Origin: Opitutaceae bacterium
GTDB lineage: Bacteria; Verrucomicrobiota; Verrucomicrobiia; Opitutales; Opitutaceae
Assembly (NCBI GenBank): GCA_031254955.1
Contig: JAIRTK010000234.1
Span: 1 to 7,540 of the forward strand
Length of the DNA: 7,540 nt
Direction of reading: 5' to 3'
The notes beneath the pieces are model-generated. The model had not been told where the DNA came from. It did no database searches and saw nothing but the letters and a program-made list of their open reading frames with translations. The translations under genes were made by a program, and so were the position numbers. Positions 1 through 4,737 of the stretch are shown here, in pieces (position 1 is the first letter of the stretch; each line of letters starts with the position of its first letter).

Positions 1-44
1 TCGTGTTTCGGTTCGTCACTCTTTTCGATGTCTGGAAAAGCCTG

Positions 45-189
45 TTTTTCACACCAAGGCACCAAGGCGCAAAGGACAGGGAAATCATAAAAGGATTTTT
101 ATCTTTATGAATTTTAATAAATTAATGATTTCCACCAGAATGCCCTTTCATGATCTTTCTTGGTGCCTTTGTGCCTTTGTGTGAAAAAT
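45..189. repeat. Long imperfect inverted repeat (CACCAAGGCACCAAGG type)
   Basis: The left arm starts at 45 with TTTTTCACACCAAGGCACC, and the reverse complement of the right arm ending at 189 reads TTTTTCACACAAAGGCACA. Similarity continues inwards: AAATCATAAAAGG near 82-94 resembles GATCATGAAAGG on the opposite strand near 143-154. The arms are roughly 31 strongly matching bases followed by a weaker 15-20, around an AT-rich centre of about 45 bases. Within each arm a 9-base motif (approximately GGCACCAAA) is itself repeated. This looks like a palindromic intergenic repeat; no protein is encoded inside. Confidence 0.75.
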
Positions 190-253
190 AGCCATTCAAA
201 ATAGCGAGGAATCATATTTTAGGGCCTTTCCTATTTATTCTGTCGCCTTGTTT

Positions 254-297
254 GGCGCGGGAGCGCCGGTAGGGCGGTCTCGCCGAGACCGGCGGCG
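254..297 (+). repeat. REP-like two-hairpin element, copy 1
   Basis: The first hairpin is GGCGC (254-258), loop GGGA, GCGCC (263-267). After the linker GGTAGGG comes a second hairpin, CGGTCTC (275-281), loop GCC, GAGACCG (285-291). A diverged copy lies at 7431-7475 with the same architecture, the same GNRA-type first loop and a compensatory base change in the second stem. It is non-coding, and conservation of pairing rather than of sequence suggests that the folded form matters. Confidence 0.75.
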
Positions 298-323
298 TTG
301 GTCGAGGGGCGTTCGCGGCGGCT

Positions 324-349
324 GTCAGGCTTCTCGCTTCGCTCGGAAC
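324..349 (-). repeat. GCGAAGCGAG-type repeat, intergenic copy
   Basis: Read on the minus strand this begins TTCCGAGCGAAGCGAGAA and ends CCTGACA. It matches 24 of 26 bases at 6932-6957 inside the ABC-F gene. The core GAGCGAAGCGAG is nearly self-complementary. Similar sequences are a familiar bacterial intergenic repeat type, often visible as HSERSEE-like peptides when translated. Confidence 0.75.
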
Positions 350-378
350 GGCGAAACCGCCCTGCTGGCAAAGGTTGT

Positions 379-402
379 TTTTCATTGGGAATGGGTAGGA
401 GT
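379..402 (+). repeat. 24-bp direct repeat, copy 1
   Basis: The sequence starting TTTTCATTGGGAATGGG and ending TAGGAGT is repeated perfectly at 788-811. The two copies lie 409 bp apart in the same orientation. Sequence on either side differs, so this is a separate repeat rather than the edge of a longer duplication. Confidence 0.85.
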
Positions 403-669
403 GGGGCGCGGGGAGCGGGGAGGAGTGCGCCGGGCGGTGTCGCTGAGGGAGAAAGATAAAGATAAAGAGGAAAGAAGAAAGAGTCAGGGCGCGTGGCCTC
501 ACGTTGAAGCGCACTCGTTTCCGAAGGCGGACGGGAGGTTTTGGAGAGGCTTCCGTGTCGCGGACTTGTTGCGTTGGGTTGTCCAAAAGTTCATCCTGCT
601 GTTTTGAATGGCCGAGGGGGGGGGATGATACCCTTTCCCAGTGAACATGACCCTTTATAAGCAGAGCCA

Positions 670-778
670 TGTAGGGGCTTCGCTTGCGAAGCCCGTTGCT
701 GGTGCACGGCCGTTGCAGGAGCACGGCCTTTGCTGGTGCACGGTTATCAAGCCGGGCGTCGCAAGCGACGCCCCTACA
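670..778. repeat. 109-bp fold-back element with TGTAGGGGC ends
   Basis: The arms at 670-694 and 754-778 are inverted copies that match at 23 of 25 positions. They start TGTAGGGGC and end GCCCCTACA. Each arm also contains its own perfect palindrome: GGCTTCGC-TT-GCGAAGCC on the left and GGGCGTCGC-AA-GCGACGCCC on the right. Enclosed at 695-745 are three direct copies of a 17-base unit. The element has no coding capacity and looks like a non-autonomous palindromic repeat. Confidence 0.8.
695..745. repeat. Three direct copies of a 17-base unit
   Basis: The units are 695-711 (GTTGCTGGTGCACGGCC), 712-728 (GTTGCAGGAGCACGGCC) and 729-745 (TTTGCTGGTGCACGGTT). Copies 1 and 2 differ at two positions, and copy 3 differs from copy 1 at three. 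They fill the space between the arms of the fold-back element. Confidence 0.85.
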
Positions 779-787
779 GAAGAGTGA

Positions 788-811
788 TTTTCATTGGGAA
801 TGGGTAGGAGT
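788..811 (+). repeat. 24-bp direct repeat, copy 2
   Basis: This is identical over 24 bases to 379-402. It starts 9 bases after the right end of the fold-back element at 670-778. Confidence 0.85.
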
Positions 812-945
812 CGAAACGCGACGCCCGCATCGCCAGCGCGTGCGCGGCCATCGGAAAGAGCGGGTGCCGAAAAACCTGCACGCGCACCGGCGCCTATCCA
901 CCGGCTCACCCCGCCAGCGAATACGCCGATGAAGCCGCCAACGAT

Positions 946-1073
946 CCGCACGCGCGCCGGCGTCTATCCTCCCGCACGCCGGCGCCTATCCGTGCGCGCG
1001 CCGGCGCCTATCCGTGCGCGCGCCGGCGCCTACCCGGCGCACGCCGGCACCTATCTGCGCGCGTGTCGGCGCA
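946..1073. repeat. 22-bp GC-rich tandem repeat entering the 3' end of gmk
   Basis: The unit is close to GCGCGCCGGCGCCTATCCGT. The TAT or TAC landmark recurs at 965, 987, 1009, 1031 and 1053, giving spacings of 22, 22, 22 and about 21-22. Outer copies are more diverged, and an isolated related unit lies at about 881-899. Because 22 is not a multiple of three, gmk reads the array in shifting frames. There are no unique spacers, so it is not a CRISPR. Confidence 0.85.
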
Positions 1074-1708
1074 CGTTTTTGCGTTTTGCGCCAGATGGCG
1101 AGCAGGGCGGCGAAGTCCGCGTTGCGGGTCGTGCTTTTTATGCGGTGGTCAAACTTGCGCGCCTCGCGCAACTCGGACTCCGCCGTGCGCAGGCGGCATT
1201 CCATGTCCTCGATGGTGTTTTGCCCGCGTCCAATCATGCGCGCGCGCAGCACCGCAAGCGGCACCTCGATGAACACCGTCGCCATGCGCCGCGCGAGGAG
1301 CGGGTTGGCGGCGGCGGCGCGGCGAAAGTTGTCCACGCCCTGCACGTCGATGTTGATGACGAGGCTGCGTCCGGCCGCGAGCGGATCGAGCACCGACGAC
1401 GCGAGCGTGCCGTAGCGGTTTTTCCCGTGTACCCACGCCCATTCGAGAAACGCGCCCGCGGCGACTTTCGCGTCGAATTGCCCCGGCGCGAGGAAATGGT
1501 AATGCACGCCGTCCACTTCGCCGGCGCGCGGCGCGCGGGTGGTCGTGGTGACGACGCGCGAAAACACCGGCACCTCCGCCACGAGCCGGTCGCAAAGCGT
1601 GGTCTTCCCCGAACCCGCCGGGCCGGCGATGACGAGGAGAACGGGCGCGGAAGCGGCGGCGGCGTTTCCGGCGGCGATGCTGGAGGCGATGCTGGCGGAC
1701 GAGGACAT
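986..1708 (-). CDS. gmk: Guanylate kinase
   Basis: This cytoplasmic enzyme transfers phosphate from ATP to GMP, giving GDP for RNA, DNA and (p)ppGpp synthesis. The 240-residue product shows the P-loop GPAGSGKTT (29-37), the GMP-binding stretch TTTTRAPRAGEVDGVHYHF (54-72), FLEWAWVHGKNRYGT (87-101), the core strand LVINIDVQGV (116-125) and the lid arginines RARMIGRGQNT (155-165). Bacterial enzymes are usually about 200-210 residues. The extra length comes from an Ala/Ser-rich N-terminus (1-20) and an Arg-rich tail (211-240). The tail is encoded by the 22-bp tandem repeat and is probably not part of the fold. The usual VxND after FD is replaced by RIKSTTRNADF. The ATG follows the membrane-protein stop by 30 bases, has no clear Shine-Dalgarno site and is the only Met before the P-loop. 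It is the last gene of the minus-strand group; I see no clear terminator after it. Confidence 0.93.
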   Translation of the reverse strand: MSSSASIASSIAAGNAAAASAPVLLVIAGPAGSGKTTLCDRLVAEVPVFSRVVTTTTRAPRAGEVDGVHYHFLAPGQFDAKVAAGAFLEWAWVHGKNRYGTLASSVLDPLAAGRSLVINIDVQGVDNFRRAAAANPLLARRMATVFIEVPLAVLRARMIGRGQNTIEDMECRLRTAESELREARKFDHRIKSTTRNADFAALLAIWRKTQKRAPTRAQIGAGVRRVGAGARTDRRRRAHG

Positions 1709-1738
1709 GACGCGAACTGTTGCCGGGACCCCGCTTAT

Positions 1739-2284
1739 TCAATACGTGAGCGCCACCGCGCCGAGCAGCAGCCCGTAGGCGAGCATCGCCGCGCCGAGCA
1801 GCCGCGCCCGCGGCAGCCGCGCGAAGAGCCACTGGAGCAGGTCCCGCATCCGGTAGGGCACGACCGCGAGATACATCGCCGCCGCGACGCCCGCATAGAC
1901 CAGCGCGACCATGAACAGCCGCTGCGGGTGTTCGTATTCCATGAACGCCGCGCGCAGCAACGGCCACGCCGCCAGCACCATCAACACGCACAGCCCGCGC
2001 ACGGCGAGAAACTCCGGCACGTAATAAAACGCCGCCACCGCCACCGCGCCGAAGATGATCATGAACGGCCTCGACGACTCGAACAGCACGAGGTCCGCCG
2101 CGGACAGGCCGTGCACCACCCAAAGGAACCACAACGCCCCGCCGCCGAAGAAAACGACGGACGCCTTGCGCGAACGCGGCAGCGCCTTGAGCGACGAGAC
2201 AATGACGGAATTGCTCACGAGCAAAAGCGCGCCGAGCGCGATGAGAAAAATGCCGGGAAGCAGGGTGGCGATGGTGAGGTTCAT
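1739..2284 (-). CDS. Six-helix integral membrane protein, function unknown
   Basis: I do not recognise this 181-residue protein. It has about six hydrophobic segments, near residues 7-26, 43-60, 72-90, 93-112, 120-141 and 160-180. Short charged loops separate them (KALPRSRK at 33-40, FMEYEHPQR around 113-121, RMRDLLQWLFARLPRAR around 145-160). The positive loops suggest their sides face the cytoplasm. There is no signal peptidase site, transporter signature or catalytic motif that I can name. It lies 18 bases after the four-helix gene and 30 bases before gmk, so co-transcription is likely. The ATG at 2284 lacks an obvious ribosome binding site but starts just before the first membrane helix. 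Codon use matches miaB and gmk, which supports a real gene. Confidence 0.8.
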   Translation of the reverse strand: MNLTIATLLPGIFLIALGALLLVSNSVIVSSLKALPRSRKASVVFFGGGALWFLWVVHGLSAADLVLFESSRPFMIIFGAVAVAAFYYVPEFLAVRGLCVLMVLAAWPLLRAAFMEYEHPQRLFMVALVYAGVAAAMYLAVVPYRMRDLLQWLFARLPRARLLGAAMLAYGLLLGAVALTY

Positions 2285-2302
2285 GGTGAAAATGTTCCGG
2301 TC

Positions 2303-2809
2303 TCAGGTTCGTTGCCCATTCCTTATCGTTCTCGTTCTCTTACTCGTTCTCGTTCTCTTTTCCCCTCTCTCCCGACAATCGCAGCCCTCTCCGCCGGCCT
2401 CCGGCGCGCCATATCCGGCGGCATCCTCGCCGACCCGCCACTCAGGCCTTTCCGGTGAAAAACGGGCAATCAATCCGGCAAGCATCGAGACGACCGCATG
2501 CAGGATGACTTTCCCCTCCAGCACCTCCTCGGCGCGCATTTTCCTTCTTGCCACCAACACATCCAGGCACGCCGCGCATTCGACGGCGGAGCCACGGGCG
2601 ATGTCGAGGAAACGGCAGCGATCCACGGGGGAACGCTTGCCGTTTCCTTCTGCGATATTGAGCACGATGCTCGTTGACGCGCGATCGAGCTGCTCGCGCG
2701 CGGCAAGCCGCGCCGGCAGCTTTTCCATGACCGTCCCGGACCATGCGCAAAAAGCCAGTGCCTCTTGATAGGCCCGAAGCTTTTCGTGATCGAATGGCGG
2801 AGTTGGCAT
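2303..2809 (-). CDS. Four-helix-bundle protein of the S23 / 23S rRNA intervening-sequence (IVP) family
   Basis: The product has 168 residues. Residues 5-115 carry the family hallmarks: FDHEKLRAYQEAL (6-18), QLDRASTSIVLNIAEGNGKRS (40-60), RCRFLDIARGSAVECAACLD (64-83) and a final helix to about 115 (ILHAVVSMLAGLIAR). The family was first found as ORFs inside intervening sequences of 23S rRNA genes; Avd of diversity-generating retroelements shares the fold. Its molecular role is poorly known, and RNA or nucleic-acid binding is likely but inferred. Relatives are usually about 115-130 residues. The extra tail here (about 120-168) is low in complexity; residues 151-162 (KRTRTSKRTRTI) are encoded by the left inverted repeat and the last six by host DNA beyond it. 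The gene sits inside a perfect 34-bp inverted repeat. Its start is 10 bases from the right arm, with a pyrimidine-rich leader and no Shine-Dalgarno site. Confidence 0.88.
   Translation of the reverse strand: MPTPPFDHEKLRAYQEALAFCAWSGTVMEKLPARLAAREQLDRASTSIVLNIAEGNGKRSPVDRCRFLDIARGSAVECAACLDVLVARRKMRAEEVLEGKVILHAVVSMLAGLIARFSPERPEWRVGEDAAGYGAPEAGGEGCDCRERGEKRTRTSKRTRTIRNGQRT
2325..2358 (+). repeat. Left 34-bp arm of inverted repeat bounding the four-helix gene
   Basis: On the plus strand this reads ATC, then hexamers (GTTCTC)2, TTACTC, (GTTCTC)2, then T. It is a perfect 34/34 reverse complement of 2819-2852, including the odd TTACTC hexamer in the middle. Weaker similarity continues inwards (TTTCCC on both sides after a one-base offset). 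It lies inside the 3' end of the four-helix coding sequence. Confidence 0.95.
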
Positions 2810-2818
2810 GGGAAACAG

Positions 2819-2852
2819 AGAGAACGAGAACGAGTAAGAGAACGAGAACGAT
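2819..2852 (+). repeat. Right 34-bp arm of inverted repeat bounding the four-helix gene
   Basis: This is a perfect inverted copy of 2325-2358, reading AG, then hexameric GAGAAC repeats interrupted once by GAGTAA, ending in GAT. It lies between the miaB stop codon (outer edge 2 bp from TAA at 2855-2857) and the four-helix start at 2809. In a transcript from miaB it would form the 5' side of a 34-bp stem enclosing the whole gene body. Confidence 0.95.
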
Positions 2853-2854
2853 TT

Positions 2855-4498
2855 TTATGGCGTCCCCGCCAGCGTCCCATACAGCGAGCTTACCGTCGCG
2901 CGCTCGACGCGCAGCGGCACGAACTGCCCGACCAGCCGGGGGCTTGCGTCGAAAATCGCCACGCGGTTGCCGCGCGTGCGCCCGGTGAAATGCCGTCCGG
3001 TCCTGTCCCGACCCTCCACGAGCACCTCCTGCGTCGTGCCGACCAGCGAGGCGTTGCGGCGCAGCGAATTTCGCTTCAGGATTTCGAGCAGCACCTGGTT
3101 GCGATGCTCCTTCACCGCGTCGGGGACCTGCCCCTCCATCGCCGCGGCGGGCGTGCCGGTGCGCACGGAGTATTTGAAAATGTAGGCCATGTCGTAGTTG
3201 CACGCCTCGAACAAGGCGCGCGTCTGCTCGAAGTCCGCGTCGGTCTCGCCGGGAAAGCCGACGATCACGTCGGTCGAGAAATACATGTCCGGGCGCACGG
3301 CGCGCAGCGAGTCCACGATCTCCCTGTATTTGTCGCGTGAATACGGACGCCTCATCGCGCGCAGGATGCGGTCGCTGCCCGACTGCATCGGCAGGTGCAC
3401 GCATTCGCAGAGTTTGGGCAGGCGGCCAAACGCGTCCACGAGGTCGCGCCTGAAGCCGCGCGGATGCGGCGACGTAAACCGGATGCGCCCGATGCCCTCG
3501 ACCGCGTGCACGCGCTCCAGCAGGCGCACAAACGGCGACACGCCCGCGCGCCCGTCCGCCGCCGCCGTCGCCGGAGACGGCGACGTTTCCGCTGGTGCTG
3601 TCGCCGCCACTGTCGCCGCCGCCACTGTTTCCGGCGTCACTGCCGCCGCCACTGTTTCTGCCGCTGCCGCCGTTGTCACTGCCGGCGTTTCTGCCGCCGC
3701 CGCTGTCGCCAGCACTGCCGCCGTTTCCGCCGGCGCCGACGCGGACTCGCGCCGTCCGTAGCTCGTCACGATTTGCCCGAGCAGCGTCACCTCGCGCACG
3801 CCGCGCGCCGCCAGCTCCTCGACCTCGCGCACGATGTCGTCCGTGGGACGCGAGCGTTCGTCGCCGCGCGTCTTCGGCACGATGCAGAACGAGCAATGCA
3901 TGTCGCATCCCTGCTGAATCGACACAAACGCGCTCACCTGCCGCGCCTCGTCCCCGTCCGCCGCGCCATCGCGTTCGACGGCGGCGCCGTCGCTCGTATC
4001 CGTTTTTCCATTACGAATCGCCGCGCCGCCTGCGCCGCCCTCGCCCGCCGCCGTCAAGAGGTGATCCTTGATCCTGTTCTGCGAGCCTTCCTCCTCGCGG
4101 ATGTCGATGATCGTCTCGCCGACCGGCACGCCGGCCTCGCGCGCGGCGCGCAGGTTGTCCAGAAAGTCGGGCACCTGGTGAAATTTCTGCGTGCCCACGA
4201 TGAGGTCCACGTCGGGCAGGCGGTCGAGCAGCGCGGCGCCGCGGTTTTGCGCCATGCAGCCGAGGATGCCGAGGATGAAGCCGGGCTGGCGGCGCTTGCG
4301 CCCGCTCATGTGGGCGGCCTTGCCGATGGCCTTTTGCTCGGCGGCGTCGCGCACGCTGCATGTGTTGAGCAGCAGGATGTCGCACTCGTCTTCCGAGCCG
4401 ACGATGCGATACCCCCGGGCGCGCAACATCGCCGCGACCGCCTCGCTGTCGCGCGCGTTCATCTGGCACCCGTAAGTTTTGATGTGGACCCGGTTCAT
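2855..4498 (-). CDS. miaB: tRNA-2-methylthio-N6-isopentenyladenosine37 synthase (radical SAM methylthiotransferase)
   Basis: MiaB adds a methylthio group to isopentenyl-A37 of tRNAs reading UNN codons, using two [4Fe-4S] clusters and S-adenosylmethionine. The 547-residue product has an N-terminal methylthiotransferase domain beginning HIKTYGCQMNARDSE with cluster cysteines C11, C47 and C81, a radical-SAM motif C198-x3-C202-x2-C205, the FSTDVIVGFPGET stretch (407-419) and a C-terminal TRAM domain (about 482-545). E. coli MiaB has 474 residues. The surplus is mainly an Ala/Thr/Pro/Glu-rich insertion at about 251-319, plus a Gly/Ala/Asp-rich one at about 150-187. The usual LLGQNVNSY is LLGQIVTSY here. 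The start at 4498 is chosen because the family begins at this Met; an upstream in-frame Met (4597) would precede the likely promoter. A hairpin lies 10 bases upstream of the start. Probably the first gene of the minus-strand operon. Confidence 0.95.
   Translation of the reverse strand: MNRVHIKTYGCQMNARDSEAVAAMLRARGYRIVGSEDECDILLLNTCSVRDAAEQKAIGKAAHMSGRKRRQPGFILGILGCMAQNRGAALLDRLPDVDLIVGTQKFHQVPDFLDNLRAAREAGVPVGETIIDIREEEGSQNRIKDHLLTAAGEGGAGGAAIRNGKTDTSDGAAVERDGAADGDEARQVSAFVSIQQGCDMHCSFCIVPKTRGDERSRPTDDIVREVEELAARGVREVTLLGQIVTSYGRRESASAPAETAAVLATAAAAETPAVTTAAAAETVAAAVTPETVAAATVAATAPAETSPSPATAAADGRAGVSPFVRLLERVHAVEGIGRIRFTSPHPRGFRRDLVDAFGRLPKLCECVHLPMQSGSDRILRAMRRPYSRDKYREIVDSLRAVRPDMYFSTDVIVGFPGETDADFEQTRALFEACNYDMAYIFKYSVRTGTPAAAMEGQVPDAVKEHRNQVLLEILKRNSLRRNASLVGTTQEVLVEGRDRTGRHFTGRTRGNRVAIFDASPRLVGQFVPLRVERATVSSLYGTLAGTP
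3542..3748 (-). repeat. Triplet-rich low-complexity insertion in miaB
   Basis: This part of miaB encodes residues about 251-319, dominated by Ala with Thr, Val, Pro and Glu; motifs such as AAAAET and VAA recur. The DNA is an imperfect GCC/GCN-rich array with phrases like GCCGCCACTGT repeated (for example near 3604, 3619 and 3646). The frame is maintained, so it translates as a flexible, mostly uncharged loop. It falls between the conserved GQIVTSYG strand and the VRLLERVHAVEGIGRIRFTS segment. Confidence 0.85.
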
Positions 4499-4508
4499 GC
4501 GGAAAACA

Positions 4509-4534
4509 CCCGCCCGGCGCGCACGCCGGACGGG
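4509..4534 (-). promoter_or_regulatory. Stem-loop in the miaB leader
   Basis: CCCG-C-CCGGCG (4509-4519), loop CGCA, CGCCGG-A-CGGG (4524-4534) form an 11-position stem with one C-A mismatch. On the minus strand the hairpin ends 10 bases before the miaB ATG and covers the GC-rich stretch where a ribosome would bind. A short TTTT follows it, so a weak attenuator is also possible. The structure is visible; a regulatory role is inferred. Confidence 0.5.
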
Positions 4535-4551
4535 CGGAAGGGATGGCCCTC

Positions 4552-4579
4552 TAGGTAAGCGCGCCCCGTCCCGCGTCAA
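4552..4579 (-). promoter_or_regulatory. Possible miaB promoter
   Basis: On the minus strand TTGACG (4579-4574) is followed after 16 bases by TACCTA (4557-4552). The -35 box matches five of six consensus bases, but the -10 box is poor. The predicted start near 4545 would give a leader of about 47 nt that includes the 4509-4534 stem-loop. This is a weak call based on two short boxes. Confidence 0.35.
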
Positions 4580-4617
4580 ACGGGAAACGCGTTTCACCGC
4601 GTGGCGTGCTTGTGATT

Positions 4618-4702
4618 TCGCGGCGTCGGCAAAAAATAATTCATTTTAATTTATTGATAAACAACAAATTAAAAATATATCGCAAAAAAATCAAAGTTTT
4701 TG
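4618..4702. other. AT-rich island upstream of the small RNA
   Basis: About 85 bases with long A and T runs (AAAAAATAATTC, TTTTAATTTATTGATAAAC, AAAAATATATCG, AAAAAAATCAAAG) stand out sharply from the GC-rich surroundings. They lie directly upstream of the TTGACG box at 4703. They could serve as an UP element for the plus-strand promoter, or as a nucleoid-protein binding region. No open frame of note is present. Confidence 0.55.
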
Positions 4703-4731
4703 TTGACGAAAGCCGGGAGATGTTGTTTCTT
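4703..4731 (+). promoter_or_regulatory. Candidate promoter for the small RNA
   Basis: TTGACG (4703-4708), a 17-base spacer and TTTCTT (4726-4731). The -35 box is near consensus and the -10 box is not. The same arrangement (TTGACC, 17 bases, TTTCTT) lies 12 bases ahead of the ABC-F start, which gives the pairing some weight. A transcript would start near 4738. Confidence 0.45.
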
Positions 4732-4737
4732 CACATC

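Larger units (their letters stand above)
1..985. other. Repeat-rich intergenic region without a convincing gene
   Basis: Open frames exist on both strands here, but they translate repeat DNA and give arginine- and proline-rich products with no recognisable domain. I see no tRNA, rRNA or CRISPR. The region contains several separate repeat families, listed individually, and a run of nine G at 616-624. The first 250 bases are much more AT-rich than the rest. Frame 2 of the plus strand is open from base 1 to about 183, but it only reads through the two arms of an inverted repeat, so I do not call it a gene end. Confidence 0.7.

Noticed and set aside
248..607. 119-codon plus-strand frame and overlapping minus-strand frames in the left region
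   Set aside because: They translate REP-like and GCGAAGCGAG repeats, with no domain, no ribosome site and biased composition.
946..1073. Possible CRISPR array
   Set aside because: Units of 22 bp are contiguous with no unique spacers and vary gradually, as in an ordinary tandem repeat; no cas genes are near.
794..2458. 554-codon plus-strand open frame rich in Arg and His
   Set aside because: It runs antisense through gmk, the six-helix protein and part of the four-helix gene and starts in repeat DNA. Its composition is that of a shadow frame.
2303..2852. Insertion sequence with its own transposase
   Set aside because: The only gene between the inverted arms is the four-helix protein, which has no transposase motif, and no target-site duplication is visible.
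3395..4558. 387-codon plus-strand open frame with long arginine runs
   Set aside because: It is antisense to miaB; the arginine runs come from the GCN array that encodes the Ala-rich insertion.
4499..4597. Upstream start for MiaB at 4597, adding 33 residues
   Set aside because: The added residues are Arg-rich and not part of the family, they cross the likely promoter and hairpin, and the conserved domain begins at the Met at 4498.
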